From contig NZ_CP126307.1 of NCBI RefSeq assembly GCF_030144325.1, positions 930,001 through 994,000 of the forward strand: a DNA stretch of 64,000 bases. The letters run 5' to 3'. Below are positions 17,337 to 25,660 of the stretch, piece by piece; position 1 is the stretch's first letter; every line of letters starts with the position of its first letter. The stretch comes from Bosea vestrisii (lineage in GTDB: Bacteria > Pseudomonadota > Alphaproteobacteria > Rhizobiales > Beijerinckiaceae). Below the pieces are notes generated by a model. It saw nothing but the letters and a program-made list of their open reading frames with translations. It searched no databases and was not told the origin of the DNA. A program made the position numbers and the translations under genes.

Positions 17337-18197
17337 TCACTCCGCCTTGGTCCGTCTGAACTCTTCGCCGAGCGAATGCCAGATATGGGAGTAGAGCTTG
17401 CCGAACTCGGCGCTCTCGCGCAGCGAGACCGCGTCGCGCGGCCGGGCGAATGGCACCTCGAAATCCTCCTTGAGCCGGCCGGGCCGGGCCGAGAGCAGGA
17501 TGATCCGGCTCGCCAGGGTCAGCGCCTCGCCGAGGTCATGCGTCACGAACAGCACCGTCTGGCGCTCGCGCTCCCAGATATCGAGTAGGGTCTTGTGCAT
17601 TTCGAGCTTGGTGTGCGTGTCGAGCGCCCCGAACGGCTCGTCCATCAGCAGGATCTCGGGCTCCATGATCAGGGTGCGCATCAGCGCAACGCGCTGGCGC
17701 ATGCCGCCCGACAGCATGCGCGGGAACTTCGCTCCGAAGCCGTCGAGCCCGGCCGTTTCGATCGCTCGCGCGACCTTGGCCTTGCGCTCGGCCTTGTCGA
17801 CACCGGCGATTTCGAGCCCGTAGCCGATATTGGCCTCGACCGTCCGCCAGGGGAACACTGTGTCGCGCTGGAAGACATAGCCGACCTTGCGATTGACCTC
17901 GCCTAGCCTGACCTCGTCCTGATCGATGGCGATATGGCCGCCGCTGCGCGGGATGAGGCCCGCGACCATGTTAAGGATGGTGCTCTTGCCGCAGCCGGAC
18001 GGACCGAGCAGCGCGACGAACTCGCCCTGCTTGACCTCGAAGGAGACATCGTCGACCGCCTTGACCCCCGCTTCGCCGGCCCCATAGCGCTTGTCGAGAT
18101 TCCGGACAGTGATGCGGACGCGTTCTTGCGCCGGCTCCGCCTGCGCGAGCGAGGTGCCGAGCCGGGTGCGTTGAGCCAGTGCCATGACCGGGCTCAT
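17337..18197 (-). CDS. ABC transporter ATP-binding protein (NitT/TauT type)
   Basis: A 286-residue importer ATPase: Walker A GPSGCGKSTILN, Q loop YVFQRDTVFPWRT, signature LSGGMRQRVALMR, Walker B ILLMDEPFGALD and switch VTHDLGEAL. These match the SsuB/TauB group. The ATG at 18197 overlaps the stop of the binding-protein gene (ATGA), which favours it over a second ATG at 18185. It energises import with the permease and binding protein on either side. Confidence 0.9.
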   Translation of the reverse strand: MSPVMALAQRTRLGTSLAQAEPAQERVRITVRNLDKRYGAGEAGVKAVDDVSFEVKQGEFVALLGPSGCGKSTILNMVAGLIPRSGGHIAIDQDEVRLGEVNRKVGYVFQRDTVFPWRTVEANIGYGLEIAGVDKAERKAKVARAIETAGLDGFGAKFPRMLSGGMRQRVALMRTLIMEPEILLMDEPFGALDTHTKLEMHKTLLDIWERERQTVLFVTHDLGEALTLASRIILLSARPGRLKEDFEVPFARPRDAVSLRESAEFGKLYSHIWHSLGEEFRRTKAE

Positions 18198-19240
18198 CCG
18201 AACTTGGCGCGCGCGGCTTCGAGGAACGTCATGTCGACGATGTCCTCGAATTTCGCCGGCGGAATATCGGTCCCCTGGCGATACCAGACCTTGCCGCCGC
18301 GCTCGAAGGAGCCCTTGTCGATGCGCCCGTCGTACTCCCAGGTCTGCTTGTCGAAGCCGAGCTCCGCCTTGACCGCATTGGGGTCCTGGCCGCTGTAGAG
18401 CTTCTCGCCGACCAGCGCGTAGACCTCGTCGATCGGCGTCGCCTTGACCCATTTCATCCCCTGATACATCGCGTTGATGAAGGCCTGGACCTTGGCCTTC
18501 TCCTGCTCGCAGGTCTCCGTCAGCGCGTAGAGGACGAGAACGGGCACAGTGCCGCCATAGGCGGAGACAAAGACGCCGGGCTTGGAGGTATCGAAGATCG
18601 CCTTGCCGAAGCCCTTCGCCTCCGATTCCACCACCCAGCCGGGCGGGGCAATGATCGCATCGAACTGCTTGGTCTCTAGCCCGGGCAGCATGGTGTTCAG
18701 CCCGCCACCGGCGACCCAGGTCACTTTGTCGCCCAATCCCTTCGACTCAAAATTATAAGTCCCGTACATCCAGGTACCGGAGCCGATCGCAGTCGCGGCG
18801 ATAACGGGCTTGCCGCCGTTCGGCCGCTTGTAGGCCGCGAGCTTCTCGACGCTGTCGATGCCCGCATCAAACAGGTCCTTGCGGATGACGACGTTGGCGA
18901 TCGACGAGATCATCTGCGTCGCCATGATGATCTTGCAGGGCTTGCCGCGCGTCGAGAGCTGCAACGGATGGCTCGCATCGCCGTGGGCGAACAGGGCCTG
19001 GCCTGCTGCGAGCGTCTGGCGGCCATGGGTCCCGGCATTGCCGACGACGAACTTGAGATCGAGCTTCTCGGCCTTGAAGAAGCCGCGCGCTTCGGCGATC
19101 GCGCCGAGGGCGTAGACCGCGGTCTGCGGCCCATAGGCGAGCGAAGCTGTCGCCGACTGGGCGCGTCCGGCGGCGGGAGAAAGGCCGGCGACCGCGAGGC
19201 TGCCGCTCCCTGCCAGCCAATCTCGGCGTGTGATCTCCAT
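18194..19240 (-). CDS. ABC transporter substrate-binding protein (SsuA/NMT1-like)
   Basis: A 348-residue exported solute receptor. The N terminus MEITRRDWLAGSGSLAVAG carries a twin-arginine-like RRDW motif and ends at AGRAQS, a likely cleavage site. The mature part has the SsuA/THI5 pattern YALGAIAEARGFFKAEKLDL and FVVGNAGTHGRQTLAAGQA. The start at 19240 is supported by GGGAGGA upstream. The ligand is not readable; the operon's enzymes suggest an organic acid, although the family also binds sulfonates, nitrate and pyrimidines. Confidence 0.88.
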   Translation of the reverse strand: MEITRRDWLAGSGSLAVAGLSPAAGRAQSATASLAYGPQTAVYALGAIAEARGFFKAEKLDLKFVVGNAGTHGRQTLAAGQALFAHGDASHPLQLSTRGKPCKIIMATQMISSIANVVIRKDLFDAGIDSVEKLAAYKRPNGGKPVIAATAIGSGTWMYGTYNFESKGLGDKVTWVAGGGLNTMLPGLETKQFDAIIAPPGWVVESEAKGFGKAIFDTSKPGVFVSAYGGTVPVLVLYALTETCEQEKAKVQAFINAMYQGMKWVKATPIDEVYALVGEKLYSGQDPNAVKAELGFDKQTWEYDGRIDKGSFERGGKVWYRQGTDIPPAKFEDIVDMTFLEAARAKFG

Positions 19241-19260
19241 GGTGTCCTCCCTGGACGGTG

Positions 19261-20412
19261 TCAGTTGGCGGTGCCGGTCTTCCGGTCTTGGAGTTCCGCC
19301 AGCACCTCGTCGGTGTGCTGGCCGATCGCGGGCGGATCGCGCCGCTTCTTCAGGCGCTCCCCGTCGAAGGTGAAAGGCAAAGCGGGCGTGCGCACGGTGC
19401 GGCCATCGCCCAAGGTCAGGTCGAGCAGCCCGCCCGAGGCGTTGAGATGCGGATCGTCGAACAGGTCGCCCGGCTTGTTCACCGGTGCGAAGGGCAGCTC
19501 CAGCCGCTCCAGGATAGGGCTGATCTCGGCGACGTCGTACTGGGCCACGATCGACCTGATCTCGGGAATCAGCCAGCCGCGATTGTCGACGCGGCCCTGG
19601 CCGGTCGCGAGCCGTGGATCGTCGAGCCAGGCCTCGCGGCCGAAAGTCCGGCAGAACCCCTGCCAATGCTCCTCGCCGACGATCGAGATGAAGATCTTCT
19701 CGCCACTCTTTGTGTCGAACAGGTCGTAGACAGGCCAGGGTGATTCCTTCACCGACCAAGGGACCGAGCGCTCGCCGGTCACGCTCTCGAACATCATCGC
19801 CTGGCCCATCAGGAAGACGTTGTTCTCGAACAGCGCGCTTTGGATGTAGCTGCCCTTGCCGCTGCGCTCGCGCTGGGCCAGAGCGGCCTGGATCGCGATC
19901 ACCCCGAACATGCCGCCCATGATGTCGTTGACCGAGGCGCCGGCGCGCATCGGCTTACCAGGAAGCCCCGTCATATAGGCTAGGCCGCCCATCATCTGGA
20001 CGACCTCGTCGAGTGCGAGGCGGTTCTCGTAGGGGCCCGGCAGATAGCCCTTCAGCGAGCAATAGATCAGCCGGGGCGCGTCGGGCGCGAGCGTCTCGTA
20101 GTCGAGGCCATACCGGGCCAGCAGCCCCGGGCGGAAGTTCTCGATCAGCACGTCGGCGCCGAGGATCAGCTCGCGCGCGGTCTCGCGCCCCTCCGGCGTC
20201 GCTGTGTCGATGACGACGCTGCGCTTGTTGCGGCTGTAGGTGTTGAAGAAGCCGGAGGCGACGCTCTTGAAGAAGCGCGTCCGGTCGCCCTTCGGCGGCT
20301 CGACCTTGATCACGTCGGCCCCGAGATCGGCAAGGATCATCCCGCAGGACGGCCCCATCACCATCTGCGAGAACTCGATGACCCGGACCCCTTCGAGCGG
20401 CAGCGGGTTCAC
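19261..20412 (-). CDS. CaiB/BaiF family (class III) CoA transferase
   Basis: A 383-residue family III CoA transferase that moves CoA between carboxylic acids through an aspartyl-CoA anhydride. The expected catalytic Asp is Asp135 in RLALDEVVQMMGGL; other family blocks are VIEFSQMVMGPSCGMILADL, ADVIKVEPPKGDRTR and DVLIENFRPGLLARYG. It overlaps the upstream lyase gene by 4 bases. With that lyase it forms the activation and cleavage pair expected for citramalate or a similar hydroxy acid (inference from known pairs, such as the citramalate CoA transferase and citramalyl-CoA lyase of Chloroflexus). Confidence 0.88.
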   Translation of the reverse strand: MNPLPLEGVRVIEFSQMVMGPSCGMILADLGADVIKVEPPKGDRTRFFKSVASGFFNTYSRNKRSVVIDTATPEGRETARELILGADVLIENFRPGLLARYGLDYETLAPDAPRLIYCSLKGYLPGPYENRLALDEVVQMMGGLAYMTGLPGKPMRAGASVNDIMGGMFGVIAIQAALAQRERSGKGSYIQSALFENNVFLMGQAMMFESVTGERSVPWSVKESPWPVYDLFDTKSGEKIFISIVGEEHWQGFCRTFGREAWLDDPRLATGQGRVDNRGWLIPEIRSIVAQYDVAEISPILERLELPFAPVNKPGDLFDDPHLNASGGLLDLTLGDGRTVRTPALPFTFDGERLKKRRDPPAIGQHTDEVLAELQDRKTGTAN

Positions 20413-21332
20413 GCGGCCACCTCATAGACCTTCGGCAGGCCGGCCTCGCGGACATGGCTGCGAATCCGCTCCTCTGGCAGGGCAGCGGCGAGGATGTCGG
20501 TCGCTGCGAGCAGGCGCGCCAGGTCGATCCCCGTCCGCAGGCCCATCTGCTCCAGCATGAAGACGAGGTCCTCGGTCGCGATGTTGCCGGAGGCGCCGGG
20601 TGCGAAGGGACAGCCGCCGAGCCCACCGCAGGCGGCGTCGAAGGTGGTCACCCCGGCCTCCAGCCCGGCCAGCACATTGGCGAGGCCGAGCCCCATCGTG
20701 TCATGGAAATGAAGCCGGATCGGCATGTCCGGGCCGATCGCACTGCGGACGGCCTTGACCAGCGCCCGGACAAGCCGCGGATCGGCATAGCCGACCGTGT
20801 CGGCGAGCCCGATCTCGTCGACGCCGCGCCGGGCCAGCGCCTCGGCGACCTGGCAGACGTCGCGTTCGGCGACCCGGCCTTCGAGCGAGCAGCCGAAGGC
20901 AGTCGGGATGCCGCCCATGACATGCGGTGCTTCGCTCTGTGCCTTCGCCTGTGCGACGATGGCGCCAACGATCTCCGCCTGCTCCTCACGCGTGCGCCGC
21001 GTATTGGCCATACTGTGGCTGTGGCTGGCCGAGACGATGCAATAGAGCATCTGGGCTCCCGCCGAGATTGCACGCTCGGCGCCCCTGGCGTTCGGCACCA
21101 GCGCCCCGACTCGCCATTGCGCGTCGGCTGTGCGCGCGGCCTGCACCATCTCTGCCCCATCGGCGAATTGCGGAAAGGCCTGCGGTGGCACGAAGCTGGT
21201 CGCGTCGATCTCGCCGAAGCCGCAGCGCGCCAGAGCCTCGATCCAAGACCGTTTCGTCTGCGTCGGCATCACCTGCCGCACCAGTTGCAGTCCGTCGCGC
21301 GGGCCAACCTCGCAGATTTCGATATCGCGCAT
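20409..21332 (-). CDS. Hydroxymethylglutaryl-CoA lyase-like enzyme
   Basis: A 307-residue DRE-TIM metallolyase: EVGPRDGLQ (Arg12, Asp13), metal ligands His208 and His210 in LHFHDTMGLGLAN, and the catalytic Cys241 in GLGGCPFAPGASGNIATED. It cleaves a 3-hydroxy-3-methylacyl-CoA (HMG-CoA to acetoacetate and acetyl-CoA) or, in relatives, citramalyl-CoA to pyruvate and acetyl-CoA. The operon has a CoA transferase and an aconitase-family enzyme rather than leucine degradation genes, which favours the second option. First gene of the operon. Confidence 0.88.
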   Translation of the reverse strand: MRDIEICEVGPRDGLQLVRQVMPTQTKRSWIEALARCGFGEIDATSFVPPQAFPQFADGAEMVQAARTADAQWRVGALVPNARGAERAISAGAQMLYCIVSASHSHSMANTRRTREEQAEIVGAIVAQAKAQSEAPHVMGGIPTAFGCSLEGRVAERDVCQVAEALARRGVDEIGLADTVGYADPRLVRALVKAVRSAIGPDMPIRLHFHDTMGLGLANVLAGLEAGVTTFDAACGGLGGCPFAPGASGNIATEDLVFMLEQMGLRTGIDLARLLAATDILAAALPEERIRSHVREAGLPKVYEVAA

Positions 21333-21351
21333 CGTTTTCCCTAGAGCATTA

Positions 21352-21381
21352 TTTTGTTATTTGTTGCGACAAAGTACAAAA
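21352..21381. promoter_or_regulatory. Nested palindromic operator between the lyase operon and the GntR gene
   Basis: Two inverted repeats share the same centre: inner TTTGT-TGCG-ACAAA (21360-21373) and outer TTTTGT / ACAAAA (21352-21357 and 21376-21381). The element is AT-rich, 20 bases from the lyase start and 85 from the regulator start. TTGT/ACAA half-sites are typical of GntR/FadR-type operators, so it probably controls both transcripts. Confidence 0.65.
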
Positions 21382-21465
21382 CCTGCAATCAGATTGTCAA
21401 TTCCCCCTCGCCGCCTGGAGTCAAGGGCGGCAGTCAGTCGAACAGATATCGGGTACAAGGCCGGC

Positions 21466-22353
21466 ATGAGGGACGGCATTTCAGCTTTAACGAAAGCGAT
21501 CGAGCTCGCGGGCAAGATCGTCGAGATCGCGCGCAGCGAGAACATCCGGTGCGGCGAGCGGCTGTTCGAGCATCGACTCGCCAATCGTCTTGGCGTTTCG
21601 CGCGGCCCGGTCCGCGCCGCCCTGCGTTCGCTGGCAGAGGCCGGCTTGGCGGAGGCTGTCCCGAACAAGGGCTTCGTCCTCGTTCAGAGCCTCGATTCCG
21701 ACATCGCGTTGAAGGCGCTAAACGCCGGCGACCGAAGCGAAACCCATTACCTGGCAATCGCCAAGGACCGACTCGAAGGGCGCGTGCCTGACGTCATCAG
21801 CGAGGCCGAGCTGATGCGCCGCTATAATTTGAAGCGGGCCGAGCTGTTGCGTCTGCTGGATCGGATCGCAGCAGAGGGTTGGGTCGAACGCCTGCGCGGC
21901 TACGGCTGGCGCTTCACGCAGACCCTCAACAGTCCTCAAGCGTACGCCCAAACCGGGCGCTTGCGTATGATGATCGAGCCCGGCGGCATCCTCGAGCCGA
22001 CCTTCCGGTGGAATGCCGAACTGATGGCGCCGGTGCGGGAGCACCAGGAGCGCGTCCGCAAGGACGGCCTGCGAGTCTTCACCCTCTCCGAGATGTTCCG
22101 TTTCGGCTGCGAAGTCCATGAAGCCATTGCGGAGTGTTCAGGCAATGCCTTCTTGCTCGAAGCCCTCCGCCGGCTCAATCGAATCCGGCGGCTGTTCGCC
22201 TACCGCTTCATTCCTGACCTGGAGATGGTCGAGTGCCACACCCAAGAGCATTTGCAGATCCTCGACCTGCTCGAACGCGACGACCGCGAGCAGGCCGCCG
22301 CGCTCATGCGCACCCATCTCCACTGGAGCGGCGGCGGCGACCAGATCGGCTAG
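21466..22353 (+). CDS. GntR family regulator with FCD-type ligand domain
   Basis: A 295-residue regulator with a GntR winged helix (LFEHRLANRLGVSRGPVRAAL, then AVPNKGFVLVQ) and an all-helical effector domain with RLRMMIEPGGILEP and a final EHLQILDLLERDDREQAAAL MRTHL region. Between them (about residues 100-165) is an extra segment that looks like a second degenerate winged helix (LMRRYNLKRAELLRLLDRI). The ATG at 21466 precedes the HTH; a longer in-frame extension runs back into the divergent lyase gene and is rejected. Probable ligand-responsive controller of the divergent operon. Confidence 0.85.
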   Translation: MRDGISALTKAIELAGKIVEIARSENIRCGERLFEHRLANRLGVSRGPVRAALRSLAEAGLAEAVPNKGFVLVQSLDSDIALKALNAGDRSETHYLAIAKDRLEGRVPDVISEAELMRRYNLKRAELLRLLDRIAAEGWVERLRGYGWRFTQTLNSPQAYAQTGRLRMMIEPGGILEPTFRWNAELMAPVREHQERVRKDGLRVFTLSEMFRFGCEVHEAIAECSGNAFLLEALRRLNRIRRLFAYRFIPDLEMVECHTQEHLQILDLLERDDREQAAALMRTHLHWSGGGDQIG

Positions 22354-22470
22354 GCCTCGCGACAGCCAGCCATGCGCCAGATCCTGACATTGGATGCCTA
22401 CCAGAAAGCGGACCTCATAGTCGGCCGAATGAGCTTCAACTCGGAACCCTGAGGGTCTCTCCCGACACCT

Positions 22471-23307
22471 CTACTCCGCAGCCATCGCGGTTCGCAGCTC
22501 CGGTTCCTCAGCTGAAACCTGAGCCGCCTCATCTGCGATCGGCTGGATCCGAAACCACGCGGCGTAGAGGGCGGGCAGGAAGAGCAGGATCAGCACGGTG
22601 CCGACGGCCGTGCCGCCGATGAGCGTGTAGGCCATCGAGCCCCAGAAGACGGAGTGCGTGAGCGGGATGAAGGCGAGCACGGCGGCGAGCGCGGTCAGGA
22701 TCACCGGCCGCGTGCGTTGGACGGTGGCTTCGATGACGGCGTGATAGTCGTCGAGGCCGGCGGCGCAGTTCTCCTTGATCTGCTCGGCCAGGATCAATGT
22801 GTTGCGCATCAGGATGCCAGCGAGGCCGATGAGGCCCAGAATCGCGTTGAAACCAAAGGGCTGGTTGAAGGCGAGCAGCGCCGGCACGACGCCGACGAGG
22901 CCGAGCGGCGCCGTCAGCATGATCATGGCCATGGTCGAGATGGACCGCACCTGGAGCATGATGACGATCAGCGTGATCGCGATCATGGCCGGGAAGACCT
23001 TGCCCAGCGCGGTGTTGGCCTTGGCAGCTTCTTCGATCGATCCACCCATTTCGATGCGATAGCCGGCGGGAAGCGATGCGATCACCGGCTGCAGCGCCGT
23101 CATGACCTGCTTGGAGACCTCCGGAGGTTGGGTCGCTTCGTTGATGTCCGAGCGGATCGCGATTGTCGGCATCCGATCGCGGCGCTTGAGGATCGGTTCC
23201 TCCAGGCGGATTTCGGGGCGGCCGATCTGGTCGAGCGGAATCTGGCGGCCATCGCGGCTCATCAGCGGGAAGTCCGCGAGACGCGCGGGCTCGCCGTCGC
23301 AGTTCAA
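22471..23307 (-). pseudogene. RND efflux pump, C-terminal remnant
   Basis: A 278-residue fragment equal to the last quarter of an AcrB/CusA-like RND transporter, whose usual length is about 1030 residues: the end of a porter domain, then membrane segments 7-12 with LTAPLGLVGVVPALL, LIGLAGILMRNTLILAEQI and PVILTALAAVLAFIPL. The upstream three quarters are missing. On the minus strand the frame begins a few codons after the stop of the lactonase gene, so a deletion or insertion joined the two. No start signal of its own is evident. Confidence 0.8.
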
Positions 23308-23319
23308 GCAGATGGTCGC

Positions 23320-24405
23320 TCAAGGCAGATCGATGATTTCAACCCAGTTCGGATTCTTGCCCAGCGGATAGCGTTTCAATTCCGTCAGCGCTCCGCTTTC
23401 GGCGTCGATCGCATACAGCGTTGCGGAATCGGATTTCTGCCCGGCCGCGACCAGAAAGCGCCCGCTCGGGTCGATATTGAAGCCGCGTGGCTGCGTTTCC
23501 GTCGCGAAATGGCCGGCGGGTGCCAGCGCCCCGTTAGTGCCATCGATCCTGAAAGCTGTGATCGTGTTCGACGTCCGCTCCGACGCGTAGATGAAGCGGC
23601 CGTTCGGCGCGATGCGAAGCTCGGCGGCGGACGGAGCACCGCCCTGGAAGCCGGCCGGCACGATGCTGACGCTCCCGATCTCGGCCAGCGTGCCCTTGGC
23701 GGTGTCGAAACGGTAGGCGTTGAGCGTGCCATCGAGTTCGTTGACCAGATAGGCGAACCGGTCATCGGGGCTGAAGACGAAATGGCGCGGCCCTGCGCCC
23801 TTTTTGGTCTCGACGAAGGGCTGCTCGTTCGGGGTGACGCGACCGGTCGTGGCGTCGAACTTGTATTGCAGCAGGATGTCGCCGCCGAGATTGCTCGCGA
23901 AAACATGCTTGTTGGCACGGTCGCTCAGGATCGCGTGCGCATGCTTGCGGGTCTGCACGACCTGGACCGGCTCTGCGCCGACGATGCCCTGGGCGTCGAT
24001 CGGGTTGATGGCGATCTTGTCGCCGGAATAGGAGGCGCTGAGCAGGAAGCGGCCCGTCCGGTCGGTCGCGACATAGGCCATGTTGTCGGGCAAGGGCACG
24101 GTGGACAGCAGCCCGAGCTTGCCGCTTTGCCGGTCGATCGCGAACGTGCTGACCGAGAAGGGCTGCGAGCGCAGCGAGACATGGAGATGGCGCTTGTCGG
24201 GCGAGATCGCCATCGGCATCGCGGTGCCGGTCACCGCGACGGTCTCGACGGGTCTGAGCTCGCCGAGCTGCGCATCGAGCTCGAGCACGCTGATCTGGCG
24301 GCTGTCGGCGTTCGAGACATAGACCATGGTCTTTGAAGTCGCAGGCATGGCCATCATCATGACCGCAACCAATGCGGCGACACCAGTGGTCTTCGTGGCA
24401 ATCAT
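23320..24405 (-). CDS. Beta-propeller lactonase family protein
   Basis: A 361-residue secreted seven-bladed propeller of the YbhE/Lactonase family (6-phosphogluconolactonase-like and muconate cycloisomerase-like members). An N-terminal signal peptide is followed by repeats of the type SPDKRHLHVS, DRTGRFLLSAS, SPDDRFAYLVNE, APNGRFIYASER and DPSGRFLVAAG. GPRHFVFSPD and QPRGFNIDPSG correspond to conserved active-face loops. Because it is exported, a periplasmic role is likelier than the cytosolic pentose pathway. It abuts the RND remnant. Confidence 0.85.
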   Translation of the reverse strand: MIATKTTGVAALVAVMMMAMPATSKTMVYVSNADSRQISVLELDAQLGELRPVETVAVTGTAMPMAISPDKRHLHVSLRSQPFSVSTFAIDRQSGKLGLLSTVPLPDNMAYVATDRTGRFLLSASYSGDKIAINPIDAQGIVGAEPVQVVQTRKHAHAILSDRANKHVFASNLGGDILLQYKFDATTGRVTPNEQPFVETKKGAGPRHFVFSPDDRFAYLVNELDGTLNAYRFDTAKGTLAEIGSVSIVPAGFQGGAPSAAELRIAPNGRFIYASERTSNTITAFRIDGTNGALAPAGHFATETQPRGFNIDPSGRFLVAAGQKSDSATLYAIDAESGALTELKRYPLGKNPNWVEIIDLP

Positions 24406-24614
24406 AATCGTCCCCCCAGTGGCGTCGGCCGCCTTTGCCGGCAGCTCGACCTTTTATGAGGAGGCAGGTTAGAGGGCCGCGACCGCCAGGGGACAGCTCA
24501 AAGGACGTATCGACCGATGCAATCGACGCATCGCGGTCGCGGTTGCCTCGGCAACCGAAAGCGACGCCGCACCGGCCCAGTGCGACATCGTCGGCGTCTC
24601 CGCAGGGATGGTGC

Positions 24615-25541
24615 TCAGGCGGCGGCGAGTTCGCGCGTCGCGAATTCGCCCTTGTCGAGCCGGGCGACCAGGGCCGCGAGTTCTTCCATCTCGCTCTGCG
24701 TGAGGTCGGTCAACGGCGTCCGGACCGGGCCGGAATCGCGGCCGACCACCTTCATCCCGGCCTTGATGATCGAGACGGCATAGCCTCGCTTGCGGTTGCG
24801 GATCGCGATCAGCGGCAGGATGAAGTCGCGCAGCCCGGCCTGCACCGTCTCGCGATCGCGGCGGCGCACTGCGGCATAGAACTTGGTCGAGAAGTGCGGG
24901 ACGAAATTGAAGACCGCCGAGGAATAAGTCGTCACGCCCATTTCGAGATAGGGGAGCGCGAAGGTCTCGGCGGTGGGCAGGCCGCCGATATAGGTCAGCC
25001 GGTCGCCCATGCGCAGATGGATGCGCGTCATCAGCTCGATGTCGCCGATGCCGTCCTTGTAGCCGACGAGATTGGGATTGCGCTCGCAGAGCCCGGCCAA
25101 GGTCTCCTCGGTGATGATGGCGTTGTCGCGATTGTAGACGATGACGCCGAGCCTGGTCGCCTTGCAGACGGCCTCGATATGGGCGGCGAGCCCCTCCTGC
25201 TCGGAGAAGACGAGATAGGGCGGCAGCAGCAGGATGCCGTCGGCGCCCGCCTTCTCGACCGCCGCCGCGAGCTCGGTGGCGATCTGCGTGCCGTGGCCGA
25301 CGCCCGCGAGAACCGGCACCCGCCCCTTGGTCTCCGCGACCGCCGTGGCCACCACGGTCACGACCTCGGCCGGCGAGAGCGAGAAGAACTCGCCGGTTCC
25401 GCCAGCGGCGAACAGGCCGGCGACGTCATAGCCGCAGAGCCAGTCCAGATTGGAGCGGTAGCGCGCCTCGTCGAAGATGTTGCCGGCAGCGAAGGGCGTG
25501 ACTGGAAACGACAGCAACCCGTTGCCGATATGTCGTGCCAT
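24615..25541 (-). CDS. kdgD: 5-dehydro-4-deoxyglucarate dehydratase
   Basis: A 308-residue DapA-superfamily TIM barrel. The Schiff-base lysine is Lys162 in VGYKDGIGD and the catalytic tyrosine is Tyr136 in GVIVYNRDN; GLFAAGGTGEFFSLSP near residue 42 is the KdgD form of the substrate loop. The enzyme converts 5-keto-4-deoxyglucarate to 2,5-dioxopentanoate in glucarate and galactarate degradation. The other pathway genes are not in the window; the nearby TTT transporter is a plausible hexarate importer. The ATG at 25541 has AGGAG directly next to it, so the exact start is uncertain. Confidence 0.85.
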   Translation of the reverse strand: MARHIGNGLLSFPVTPFAAGNIFDEARYRSNLDWLCGYDVAGLFAAGGTGEFFSLSPAEVVTVVATAVAETKGRVPVLAGVGHGTQIATELAAAVEKAGADGILLLPPYLVFSEQEGLAAHIEAVCKATRLGVIVYNRDNAIITEETLAGLCERNPNLVGYKDGIGDIELMTRIHLRMGDRLTYIGGLPTAETFALPYLEMGVTTYSSAVFNFVPHFSTKFYAAVRRRDRETVQAGLRDFILPLIAIRNRKRGYAVSIIKAGMKVVGRDSGPVRTPLTDLTQSEMEELAALVARLDKGEFATRELAAA

Positions 25542-25631
25542 CTCCTGGGGGTCATCTTGCTCATGATCGGCTCCTCGCTGAATTCAGTCGAGCAGTAGAT
25601 CAAGAACGATGCCGATTGAGACCAATCACTG

Positions 25632-25660
25632 TATCGGGCGATCCATTCATTGGATCGTTC
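25632..25660. promoter_or_regulatory. Shared operator-like element upstream of kdgD
   Basis: The 29-base element TATCGGGCGATCCA, 8 bases, ATCGTTC overlaps the last codon of the LysR gene and lies about 90 bases before kdgD. The same sequence and spacing recur at 27692-27720 in the TTT promoter region. It includes the dyad ATCG-GG-CGAT and a second hairpin CGATCCA / TGGATCG (25639-25657). Confidence 0.6.

Noticed and set aside
22654..24336. 560-codon plus-strand frame
   Set aside because: Antisense to the RND remnant and lactonase; Arg/Asp/His-rich shadow composition.
24541..24556. GGTTGCC-TC-GGCAACC hairpin downstream of kdgD
   Set aside because: No T tract in either direction, so it was not called a terminator; too short to call a repeat family.
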